A stretch of DNA of 64,000 nt from Haematococcus lacustris (lineage: Eukaryota; Chlorophyta; Chlorophyceae; Chlamydomonadales; Haematococcaceae), in the NCBI GenBank assembly GCA_030144725.1, contig JASKMD010000008.1, positions 9,460,787-9,524,786 on the forward strand, read 5' to 3'. The notes beneath the pieces were generated by a model. The model was not told the DNA's origin, did not search any database, and was given only the letters and a program-made list of their open reading frames with translations. The stretch's first letter is position 1, and every line of letters starts with the position of its first letter. Position numbers and translations under genes: made by a program. This document shows positions 1 through 11,300 of this stretch, in pieces.

Positions 1-42
1 CACACAGGGTGCCCAGGCCAGCCTGGGGTGCAGCATCCGTAC

Positions 43-3000
43 CTCCCCCCGGGGCTGCCTGGCTGGCGGCCTGGTTGACTGGGGCAGGGGAGGTCAGGGC
101 TTGCACCAGCAACACCAGGTGAGAGGGCATGCGGGCTGCCTTGAGCAGGGCCACCTCTCCAGTGATTGACAGCGCCACACTGGCCTTCCAGGCTGCCGCC
201 TCACTGACCTGAGAGCAGAGAGGTCAGCAGGCAGTGCGGGGCAGAGCAACACCTCAGCAGGTCCAGCAGAACACTGGCGCCTCAATTCTGAGTGACTGGA
301 CTGCTGCAGACAGGAAGACAACCCCAGCCTGCTCCCTGCAGCCTGCCTTCCCATGTCAAGGAAGCACAGCATGGGAAGCTTGACACAGGCAGCTGGGCTG
401 CTGACGGCAAGCAAAGCGCTTCACCATTGCCCATGGTCAGTGATAGCCTTCCTCAAGCTAAGTGGCTGCTGCACCTGCCAGCACCAAGGGCTGCGCACCT
501 TGCCCCGAGCCTCCACCACTCTACTGAGCTGCTGGTGAGCCCCCTCCAGCAGCTTTGAGGCCCAGTTGCTCTCCGCCCCCTGGCAGGCGTCCTTGGCCCC
601 GTCCCCTTTGGCGGGTGCGTTGCTGGCCAGGCGGTGCAAGGCGCTGACATGCGCCGCAGCTGGGGCAGGCGGCAGGGTGAAGGCCATGAGGGCCTGCAGC
701 AGCGATTGCAGCGCCCCTCTCACTGCTTATCCCAGGAGAGGTCAAGGCACGTGCCCAGCCAGCACCATGCAGGCAGGCCCCGGCACTGCCCTGATCAACC
801 CTTGCAAGGGAAAGCAGCTGTCCTCCAGCAACAGCAGGCAAGCAGTCTGAAGGTCAAAGCAGGCTGCCCACCACCTTGCCAACTGCAGTGCTTGATATGC
901 CTGTTGTCATGACCCAGCACCAAACCTGCTGCTTGTCAGCATGTGGCTGAGCACCCGGTTGAGCACCCAGCTGGGCACTCTGGGTTTCGCAACTGAACCC
1001 CATTCACTTGTGTGTTCAGGGTCTCAAGGTGGGTGGCTTATGGTGAGTGACTGGCAGGTCTGGAAGGTGGGTGACAGATCCAAGGTGGTTTCAGGTTTCA
1101 CCCCTGAAGTTTGAGGCCTGGCTGGCACCCACCTTGAGCAGGTTGTCTGCCAGCTGCACTGCCTCCTGCGCTGGGAAGTGCGCCGCCACATGGCTGATGA
1201 CCCACAGCAGCTCCGCCCCCTCCTGCTGCTGGCTTTGATGCAGGCCCACCGCGTCCTCCCCTGCACCAGGCTTAGACCCTGAGCGCCCACTGGCCTGCAG
1301 CTGCTGCCAGCACGACTGCAGAAACAGCCAGCTGGGTGCAGCAGGTGCCACCGCCGCCACCTCACGCAGCACCATCCATGCGCCCAGCACCTCACCAGGC
1401 CAGGCCCGGCCGGTGTCCTCCCCCTGCCCTGGCAGCTGCTGCGCTGCAGAGGGCTGCTTCCCGGACTTGGCTGCTGGCCCAGCTGCTGGGGCTGTGCTGC
1501 TGCTGGCACTCAGGAGGGTGATGAGGTGCTCGAGACCCCGAGCCACCTGTGATCAGGAGTGTGGAGAGCAGTGAGCCAAAAGGCTGCTGGGCGCGTGGTG
1601 GGTCAGGCATGGGGGTGGGGAGGTACGGCCAGGAGCCCACAGCCCTGCTGTTCTGCACCCCCCCTCACCCAGCCTGGCCCTAGGGCCTCATGGCAGCGCC
1701 TGGACCGCCCGGAGTGCACTGCACTGCCCCAGCAGTACGAGCCTCACCTGCTTCCCTGCCAGCTCCTTGCGCCCAGCAAGCAGGCTGCAGGCCTTGGCTA
1801 TGCAGGCCGTGGTGGCGCGGCCTCCAGCAGCAACAGCGGCCAGCAAGGGACGCAGGCTGCGCACCGCCGCTGTAGGGCAGGCAGGGCACACGCTGCCACA
1901 CCATTCGCACCATATTATGAGCAGTTTGGGCGCATGCAGCAAAAGACCTGAGACACCCAGGCGCCTGCCAGCTGCACAAATCATCCTGGCTGTTGGTCTC
2001 ACCCTGAGTCTGTTGACTCTGGTGAGCTGTGGCAGCAGTCGCAATGCGCCCTAGCAGCAGCTGCTGAACAGCTTCAAGTACAGCGTCCTGGATGCTGGTC
2101 TCACCATCCCTGCAGGCCAAGCAGTAGCAGCAGCAGTAGCAGCTTCCTGATCTTACCCACCCTAAGGGGTTACAGCAGGTTGCAGGCCCTGCTGCCTGTG
2201 CCTGTTTCTACTGGAAAGTCCTCCCACAGGAGGCCTGAGCCTAAGGCAAAGGGCGTGGTGTTCTGGGTGAAGGCCATGACTAGCAAGAGGCAGCAGCGAG
2301 CTGCTAAGCACAGCAGCAGCTGACAAGCAGCACTCCTTCAAATCTAACACTCCTTACAGCCCCTCTCCAACATGAGGTGTATGTGTGGCAGTGAGTGTGT
2401 AGCAGCGAGGACGATGGCAAAGGCTAGGCAAAAGAACGACATCTTTCCAGGAGCTGTGCGGCTGCAGCCCCATTTGACGCCATGCCGCCTCACCTGACCA
2501 TGGGTAGGGCAGAGCGCACCCACAGCTCGCAGCAGCTGGGGTCCTCAGGGAACGCAGCCACCAGGCGGCAGGCAGCGCCCAGGGCTGCCTTGCGCACACT
2601 CAGCTGTGAACAGGCAGGCAGGCAGGCAGGCAGGGCGTGTAGTCATCATCAGTATCCGTGCAATGTTAGCCAACACCATTTGTTGGTGGTTGTGCTGCGA
2701 ACCAAGCACCATAGGCTTGAGCCATCAGCCGTCAAGCAATAGGCAGCTGTCGTAGAGACAGCCAAGCAACAGGCAGCCAGAGCACAAGCTTATGAGCCAG
2801 CATGCCAGTAGTGGCGCAGAAGCTGGGTGCAAGGCAGTGAGTGAGCAGCACACTGTGAGCAGCACTGGTGAAGCTGCGGCCACACCAGGGGGTCGGCGGT
2901 GGCGGCCTCCACCGCTGTAATATCCTCCTGGCTGGGGGGCCCACCCGCTGGGGCTGGCAGCCCGGCCCGCAGCAGCATGCCGCCCTCCAGCAGCGACAAC

Positions 3001-6000
3001 CCACACTTCCTCACCGGCGCCTTGCTGTCCAGCAGCCGCCTGCAGCCCAAGCAGGCATTGCTCAGCTGGTCCCTGCCACCTCATGCAGCCACTTGCTGCA
3101 CTGCCTGACCCACTGGCAGCCACCCGCAGCCTTACTTTGGGCAAGGCATGCAGCACTGCGGCTCACCCTCACATGGCTACCTGACAAGGGCCTGACAGGG
3201 GGACTACCTGACAGGGGCACTGAAGGCTGGCTGCAAGCCACACCCCAGCTAAGCATAACTCAGACATGTTTCAGGGCAGCTCTAGGCAGCCTGCTGCTTA
3301 AGGGGGTGGCAGGGCCCTACCTGTGGGCAAGGGCCATGAGGGGGCGCAGGTCCAGGCGCATGCGGCTGGGCAGCACCGCCACCAGCTCCTCCACCTGCAC
3401 CTGCGCCCTCACTGCCCCTGGCACCACGGCTGCAGGGCCCCCCTCCTTCGCCACCCCCTCCCCCTCATCGCTGCTGCCGCTGTCCTCAGCAGCTCCTCGC
3501 CCACCTCGCCCACCCCTGTGCCCCTTGCCCGCGCCCCGCCCCCGGCCACCAGCTTTGGCCGGCACCACCGCCTGCACGGGGGCTGCAGCAGCTAGGCTAG
3601 GCTCTGGTGGAGCGTCCACCATCATGAGCGTGGCCTTCATCTGCAGCGTGCTGGCGCCGCACAAGGCCAGCAGGAAGGTGTCAGAGCTGCTGGGTCGAGG
3701 GAGGGGGGCTGCGCCTGGTTCGCCGTGAGGCAGGGAAGGTGAAGAGGTCACGAGGGAAGAGAAGGTGGTGAGGGCGTCGGCCAGGTGCGCCAGGGCACGG
3801 GCACGGACCACTGCAGGGAGCAGCAGGGAGGAAGGTGATGTGAGGTGTGACGTGCACGGCTGCTTGACTGCGTTGTTGAGTAGAGGGGGACAAGCCTGAA
3901 CATGGCATGCTGGGGAAGGGCATGGGCAAGCACCCCCATGCAGCTGCCAGGCAAAGCCCATGTGCCTCCGCCCCTGCTGTTGCCATGCACCCCACTGCTG
4001 TCCGGTGCTGGCCTGACCTGCTGCCTTGTCATCGCAGCGCTGCAGCAGGATGGCCAGGCAGGTGGCGCTCCAAGGTGCCACAATCTCCTCGCCCGGGCCG
4101 TGACTGCCGTCCAGGAAAGACTGCGGCGGGCAGCACGCAACAGAGCAGTGGGCTGGGGCAGCGTGGTTCAAGACAGAGGCGAGCAATGGGTGAGGCAGCA
4201 GGTGTGGGTGAGGTAGCAGGTGTGGGTGAGGCAGCAGGTGTGGGTGAGGCAGCAGGTGTGGGTGAGGCAGCAGGTGTGGGTGAGGCAGCAGGTGTGGGTG
4301 AGGTAGCAGGTGTGGGTGAGGCAGCAGGTGTGGGTGAGGCAGCAGGTGTGGGTGAGGTAGCAGGTGTGGGTGAGGCAGCAGGTGTGGGTGAGGCAGCAGG
4401 TGTGGGTGAGGTAGCAGGTGTGGGTGAGGCAGCAGGTGTGGGTGAGGCAGCAGGTGTGGGTGAGGTAGCAGGTGTGGGTGAGGCAGAAGGTGTGGGTGAG
4501 GCAGCAGGTGTGGGTGAGGCAGCAGGTGTGGGTGAGGCAGCAGGTGTGGGTGAGGCAGCAGGTGTGGGTGAGGTAGCAGGTGTGGGTGAGGCAGCAGGTG
4601 TGGGTGAGGCAGCAGGTGTGGGTGAGGCAGCAGGTGTGGGTGAGGTAGCAGGTGTGGGTGAGGCAGCAGGTGTGGGTGAGGCAGCAGGTGTGGGTGAGGC
4701 AGCAGGTGTGGGTGAGGCAGCAGGTGTGGGTGAGGCAGCAGGTGTGGGTGAGGCAGCAGGTGTGGGTGAGGCAGCAGGTGTGGGTGAGGCAGCAGGTGTG
4801 GGTGAGGCAGCAGGTGTGGGTGAGGTAGCAGGTGTGGGTGAGGCAGCAGGTGTGGGTGAGGTAGCAGGTGTGGGTGAGGCAGCAGGTGTGGGTGAGGTAG
4901 CAGGTGTGGGTGAGGCAGCAGGTGTGGGTGAGGTAGCAGGTGTGGGTGAGGCAGCAGGTGTGGGTGAGGCAGCAGGTGTGGGTGAGGCAGCAGGTGTGGG
5001 TGAGGCAGCAGGTGTGGGTGAGGCAGCAGGTGTGGGTGAGGCAGCAGGTGTGGGTGAGGTAGCAGGTGTGGGTGAGGCAGCAGGTGTGGGTGAGGCAGCA
5101 GGTGTGGGTGAGGTAGCAGGTGTGGGTGAGGCAGCAGGTGTGGGTGAGGCAGCAGGTGTGGGTGAGGTAGCAGGTGTGGGTGAGGCAGCAGGTGTGGGTG
5201 AGGCAGCAGGAGTGGGTGAGGCAGCAGGAGTGAAGCAGTGGGTGCAGCAGCAGGCAGGTTGACTGCCTAGGCTGTCTGTGGCCTAGGGCAGTGAGCTAGC
5301 CGGGCAGCCCGTTCACTGGGCCAACACAAACAGGAAGTGAGGGCTGTGGGGTTCAGCAGCAGGGAGGGCTGCCGGGCAGACGCCGACCCACTTTGTAGCC
5401 TGCAGCCAGGGCAAAGGGCTCGGGCAGGGTGTGCAGCAGGGTGTGCGCCACCTCCACTGCCATGTGGCGCTGCAGGGGTTTGGCGGTGCGGGCCAGGCGG
5501 GCCAGGAAGGAGGTGAACAGGAGGAGGTCGGGGCCAGGCAGCAAGGGCACCTGCAGGTGAGAGCAGCACTGCAAGAGCTGGAGGACCAACGGCACGCAGG
5601 CAGGCATCGCAGTGTACTGCCCAGTGACTCAGCCTCCTGCCCTACTGCTGCCTTGGACTACAGATAGAGGGGGCACAGCGCTGCTGTTTGCCTGCCTAGC
5701 TACTGGTGTGCTGGCACGGCATCTCCTATAGCACTGGCACATACTGCTTCAAACAAGCCCACAGCTGACGAGCATTGAGCAGTGCTGTAAGTTGGGCTCA
5801 AGGGAAGCAGGCTCAGCACGAGCTCAGCCCTCAGGGCCACGTTGCCCTCCTGGCCCAACCAACCAAACTGGACCCCTCAACTGTCAACTCCGCTCCACAA
5901 AGCTCTGTGCAGCAGTGTTTACTCCTGGCCAGGAGTGCTGCCAGGCGGTTGCTGCAGTGCCCAGACCAGCGCATCTCACCCACCATCTCCTGCAGGCTGG

Positions 6001-7552
6001 TCACGGTGGCTGCTCTGCAGTCCGCCCTGTCAGGCGCCTTGAGGCACAAGCCCCGCAGCAGCGCCACCAGGCTCCGGCTGACCTCTGGCTGGCGCTGCCT
6101 GCAACACACATCGGAAGCAGGCAGCGCCTGAAGCCCCTCCTGCTGGCATAGTGCTTGTGGCCTGGTGGCGATATCTGCCATTGGCTGAGCCATTACTGTA
6201 CAATTACTGATTAGCTGTTGCAGGAGAAATTGCATGGATACCATGTAGGCAGCCCTCTGAGCGGACAACTATAGAAGTGGACCTACGAGCACCAAGGGCG
6301 CAGCCAGGTGTGAAGGTCTGCACCCAGAGGCACCTGTACAGCGCACTGATGAATTGCACCGCCCTGGCCCTGCGTGTGGCGGCGTCCTGCCCGGCAGCCT
6401 TCTTGGCCGCAGCCCCTTGAGCTGGAGTTCCGGCTGCACCCAGCAGGCTGGGGATGAGGCGCAGCAGGGTGCTAGAGGCGGTAACGGCCACATCCCCGTG
6501 CTGTGGCTCCATGAGGGCACACAGCACCAGGTAGGCAGCCTCAGGGGCGGTGCCTGCTGGCCAGGGCACAGCACCGGCAGGAATGTAAACTCTGCAGCTG
6601 CCTAGACAGCAATGACGCTGCTATGGCTTGCAGCATGTGCTTGCAAGGACAGGTGTCCTTGCTCCACTCCAACTTTAGTAGCGGCCTCCCTTAGCTCCCT
6701 TCGCACCTGGGCCTGTTGCCTGGCTTCGTGCTGCACCTCTGCCACTGCGAGCCGCACTTGCTGCCATGATGGAAGAGCCACTGGCTGTGATCTCCACGCA
6801 TGCGTCCAGCAACATGGCTTGCATGTCCGGGCTGCCACGCAGGCTGGAACCCCGCACAAAGCACTCAATGTTTGTCAGCGCCTCAACGCAGAGTGGCAGT
6901 AGGTCTTGGTTGCATGCTGGCTGTGCTTGGGAGTCGTTCTGTGTGTTTTGTGTGCTGCCAGCCTCGTCATCTGAATGCTGCACAGTGGCTGCCTTCTTGC
7001 TGCCCTTGCGTCGGTCCTTCTCAGGAGCAGCATCTGGATCGGCTTTCCTGCTTTTTCCACATGCAGCCTGTGCAGTTCCTGGTACACAGGCCTTTTTAAG
7101 AGTTTGGAGAAACCCTGAGAAGGTGTAGGGGTCAAAGAGGCTGGATGTCTGCAGGTGGGCAAGATACACAGTCAGTGATAAGGAGGTGGCATGTCAGTGA
7201 TAAGGAGACAGCAACGGAGCACACAACCTACTGGGCAGCCCTTCATGTTCAGCAAGATTGAGTAGAATGCGGCTGCTAGCATGGCCCCGTCCAGGGAGTC
7301 CATGCCCCGGACAAGCTGTCCAATGGACTTCGCCACTGCTACAAACGAGACTTCCGCACGGGCTAGCGACTCCCATAGCTCCACACAGGCCGTGGTGTTC
7401 CTGGATACCCAAGTGCTACACTCGCGGCAGCTGGTGAGCTCTTCTACGGTTAATGGCTCAATGCGACTGACGTCTGCAGCGCGTCCAATGGGCGACCCAT
7501 CCTCGGCTAGCCTCTGCAGTGTTTCGTGCAGCTTCTGCACGCATTGATCCAT
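43..7552 (-). CDS. Condensin-II complex subunit D3 (CAP-D3), partial, 3' end beyond window
   Basis: HEAT-repeat subunit of condensin II, which compacts mitotic chromosomes. Phase-consistent exons: 7552-7232, 7148-about 6750, about 6590-6334, 6098 to about 6004, 5550-5392, 4120-4018, 3810-3321, 3039-2886, 2603-2494, 2109-2003, 1869-1748, 1546-1133, 693-499 and 208-43. Family-like blocks seen in order: SLVALLRGLCLKAPDRAD; VRARALAHLADAL; RRLLDSKAPVRKCGLSLLE; SVRKAALGAACRLVAAFPED; DGETSIQDAVLEAVQQLLLG; then ITGEVALLKAARMPSHLVLL near the left edge. The repeated V-R-K-x-A pattern is typical of condensin HEAT repeats. Start chosen at the ATG opening MDQCVQKLHETLQ; an in-frame ATG at 7597 is the alternative. 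Algal features are a Gly/Arg/Glu-rich insert in the 3810-3321 exon and a 1.27-kb intron filled by an 18-bp minisatellite. The exon 2 to 3 junction is unresolved: the donor phases do not match the acceptor cleanly. Family call is from remembered motifs, not a search. Confidence 0.8.
4186..5235. repeat. 18-bp minisatellite inside a condensin D3 intron
   Basis: About 58 tandem copies of GTGGGTGAGGYAGCAGGT, almost without length change. The main variation is GCA versus GTA in the unit, so the array carries a two-letter variant order along its length; single deviants include gcagaa near 4488. It lies wholly within the intron between exons 5550-5392 and 4120-4018. It stays open on the plus strand as a (GEAAGV)n-like reading, which I treat as an artefact. 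Confidence 0.97.
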
Positions 7553-8340
7553 GGTTACACTGCTGCTACTACGCGCGGGAGGACATGCTCGGTACAAGTC
7601 GTAGACTCTTGGTCAACGACAGGTCTACGTTTGACCAGGGTTCAACCATGCCTGGGATTAATTCGCCAATGGCATGCACTGTCTTGGGAGCACAGAGCGC
7701 TAGGTGGCTGAATGACTACCACATCAAAGCAGTGTGCATTGCATGAAAAGGAACATCCCAGCAGCATCTGGGAAGCGGCCAGCCCAGGCCAGGCTATCCG
7801 TTCATGCTGCTCAGCCATCCCAGCAGCTGCACATTGTCATAGTTTGAGATGGATCTGCAGAGAGGGAGGTGCCAGTGTGAAGGAGCCAGTGAGCCAGCGA
7901 GCCCCCGGGCGGAGACAGCGAGTAAGAATAACGTCATCATCTGCGGGTGTGCGGGTCAAGCAGGATTAGCGTGCAGGGTAACGGTCGTAAGGCTCAAGAG
8001 CAACCGGTGCGCATGGGTTCGTCACGCTCGGCGGGCGCGATGCGCGTCGGAGGGGTTTATTTTTGGAACACCGCCTGCCGGAAGCGTGGCCGGGTCGACT
8101 CGTGTTGCCAGTCCACAGTTGCGATGTAATGTACTGATGATGCTGCACACGCCGGCTACGATGCAAACTGACTTCAACTATATGCACTGTTCAGTAAACT
8201 GGACGGGTCAAGTCTGAAGCTCTCTCTGGAGTCCTGCACCGTAACACTCGCGGCGCCTCAACAGCGCGTCCCCTCGTATCCCGCACTGCAAGACCTTATA
8301 CTAGGCCACCAATGGGGCGGCGCAGAGCCACATTCTAAGA
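7553..8340. other. Intergenic: D3 promoter side and Doa10 3' flank
   Basis: 788 bp between two minus-strand genes. Composition is less GC-extreme and not repetitive. It must hold the 5' region of the D3 gene and the 3' UTR of the Doa10-type gene. Short plus-strand ORFs (for example 7849-8217) have no recognisable motifs. I see no clear TATA box or terminator. Confidence 0.6.
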
Positions 8341-11300
8341 CTACCTTGCGCTGCCTTCCCCCCAATTCAGCAGCTTCCGGCCAACCAGGTACCGCTGCCT
8401 GTACATGTCATCGTGCACCCTGACCACCGCGGCCTTGAGCAGCTGGACGCAGGCGGCGGCCAACCAGGCCGCCACGTACGCCAGATAGCCCCACAGGTTG
8501 GCGTGCGCGACCCAGGACCGCGGGATTCCCGGGATGCGCGGGAGTACGCCGCGTGTCGCCACGTACGGCACCGCAAGCGTGGTGGCCAGGTGCAACGCGA
8601 CCGGGCACACCAAGTGACGTAGGCTGTGCAGCGGCCGGGCGTGCATCAAGCCGCCCTGCACCCACGTCACGGTCGGGCCACATGGCCTGAACCTCAGCAT
8701 CAGAGGCAAGCACGCTGACACAGCACTGCTGGTCTTCTCACCCCGCCCCTTGCTCTACCCCTCACTCTACCCCAGACCCCACCCACCCTGTCGCCCCTTG
8801 CCCTGCCCCGAACCACCTGCTGCATGATCGCCAGCTGCAGCGCCAGGCGGTCCAGCCAGTGGCGGCCCGCACCCCGCCAGCGCTGCTCCAAGGCCAGCAG
8901 TGCACCGTGCTCCAGGCCGTGCACCTGGCCGTCCAGAGCCTGCCAGGGTGCACCAGTACTGCCACTCAGCCACACTCCACACATAGGGGGTGGATCAGGA
9001 GGAGGGGGGAACACTGGGCTGGGCACTGGGTGTAGGGGCTGGGCAGGGTGTGGGCAGGCCCTGCGGTGAGGTGGATGGGTCAGTGGTGAATCGTGCCAGG
9101 GCCAAGAGGGGATCAGAGGAGGGGTCAGAGGAGGGGTCAGAGGAGGGGTCAGAGGAGGGGTCAGAGGAAGGGGGCGGAGGGGTGTTGGAGAGTTAGGGGG
9201 GGTAGAGCGTGGCCTGGGGGCTCTGGCCTGGAAGGGCGGCGGGTGGCTGGCAGGCCAGGCTGGCGCAGCGTCTGCCTGTGCGCGACTCACAGCGTGCATG
9301 CGGAGCAGTGCCAGCAGGTGGGCCAGCTCCAGCCACATCAGGCCCAGCCGCCACTCCTGAACAGCCAATGCAAGCGCGCCCAGCATCAAGCGAGCATAAG
9401 CCATGGCACATGGGGTTCATGAACACCAAGTACGTGCTACGGCGCAGCTAGGGGCAAATGCCATGTCAAGATGGGTGTAGTCAGCAGCAGGGTAGGGAAG
9501 CCCTTCCCTTTGCCGTGGCATCCCTAAGCTGTACTGGCCTGCAGGGGGCCTGCTGTTGCTCTGGCCTGCATGCTGGGCCCACTAGGCAGGCTCTGGTGCT
9601 GCCCAGTGGCACAGCCTCAGGACTCTGGGCCCCCCCTGCCCCCCTACAGCCCCCTGCCCCCCTACAGCCCCCCTGGCAGCCAGCTGAAAAGCCGGTGTCG
9701 ACTAGCCAGGCTGCATCAGGCCATGCCACACCTTGTGCAGCAGCAGCAGCGGCGTCTGGTACGGCGTGAACAGGCGCAGGGGCAGGCAGCAGGCCCACAG
9801 CAGCAAGCCCAGCAGCAGCGCACAGCCGCCCAGCCAGGAGGCAAACAGCAGGGCACTGCCGGCAGCCTGCACTGCAGCCCGGCCTAGCCAGGCGCATGCA
9901 CGCCGCCAGCTGCCAGAGGCTTGGTGGCTCACTCTGCAAGGATGGGAGGCAGAGGGGGGGGAATTGGGGGGGCACAGGCAACCAGGGGGGAAGGCCAACC
10001 TGGGAAGTCAGGCAGGCGGGTGACCGCAGCTAGGGCCTAAGCCAGCAGGTCAGCCCAGGACCCAAGGCAATGCACAGAGGGGGGTGGGGGGGGGGCCTTC
10101 ACACATGCCCCACATGCCATGAGTCTGTAACCACAGAGAGAGAGGGGATTCAGCCCTAACCCTAACCCTAACCCTAACCTTGACCCTAACCTTGACCTTG
10201 ACCCTAACCAGCACCCACCCAGTCGTGCCACTGCCCCATCACTCCCACCGCCCACCCCACCCTGCTCACACCCAAGCCAGGCGTCTTGCCACCCCACCGC
10301 CTGCGCCCTGGACCCCCCACCCCCTACCCCTGCCCCTCCCCCTGCCCCTCACGTCTGCCCCCCCCCCCCTGCGCCTCACGTCTGCAGCAGCGTTGCGGCC
10401 AGGCCCAGCAGCAGCGTGCCCAGGCTGAGTGCGTTGAGGTCGGTGAGGTGCGGCGCGTCGTCAAAGTATAGACGGATGAGCGGGGCCGCGGCGGCCAGGG
10501 TGGCGCGGCCCAGGGCCAGCGGCAGCAGCAGGCACAGCACTGACAGCAGCAGCAGGCTCAGCGTGGCCAGCAGGCAGAACAAGGCCACCTGCACAGCCGG
10601 CCAGGTGGGCAGGCAGGGCAGGCAGCACGTGAGGGGGGCAGGGACAGGGGCCAGCGGCTCATGACTTGAGCCAGGTGGGCGGGCGAGCGGGCAGGTGGGC
10701 AGGCAGGTGGGCAGGTGGGTGAGCAGGTGGGTGGGCAGCTGGGTGGGCAGGCGGGTGGGCAGGCGGGTGGGCAGGCGGGTGGGCAGGCGGGTGGGCAGGC
10801 GGGTGGGCCGGCAAGGGGCTAGGTAGAGCCCCAGCGCCATGGATCTCAACTGTCGCCAACTGCCCTGACCGCAGGCAGTGCTGGTGTCAGTCCCTGGCAG
10901 CCAGGGTCAGTCCCAGGCAGACGGGGTCCGGCCCTGACCTTGCGGGGGTAGCTGGGCTGCGCTGCGTACCACTCCACTGGTCTGGCCTCAGGGGCAGGGG
11001 GAGGGGTGGGGGGGGCGGGGGCAGCAGCGGGGTCAGCTGTGCTGGCTGGGGCAGCTGCATCAACACTTGCAGCAGTGGTACAGGCCGGGGTTAAGGCGGT
11101 AGTTGCCTGCTCTGCCTGGGGCAGCTGAGGCAGGTGTAGCTCATGGGGCGATGAGGTTGGTTGGGGCGGTTGGGGCGGTTCATGCAGACTGGTCTGGCGT
11201 GAGCCCACCCCTGGTGGCTGACTGGGGTCCAGCACAGGCTGTGAGGGGGAGGCCGCCCCCTTGGTGCCCGCAGCCTGGCAGCCAGGGAGGCTGGGGCGGG

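Noticed and set aside
4186..5235. CRISPR-like array
   Set aside because: Units are contiguous with no unique spacers; the context is eukaryotic intron sequence.
3907..5262. 451-codon (GEAAGV)n plus-strand ORF
   Set aside because: 18-bp minisatellite inside a D3 intron, antisense to well-supported exons; the flanking parts of the ORF are antisense to exons 4120-4018.
10156..10210. CCCTAA tract as a true telomere
   Set aside because: It is internal to an intron, only about four perfect units long, with genes on both sides.
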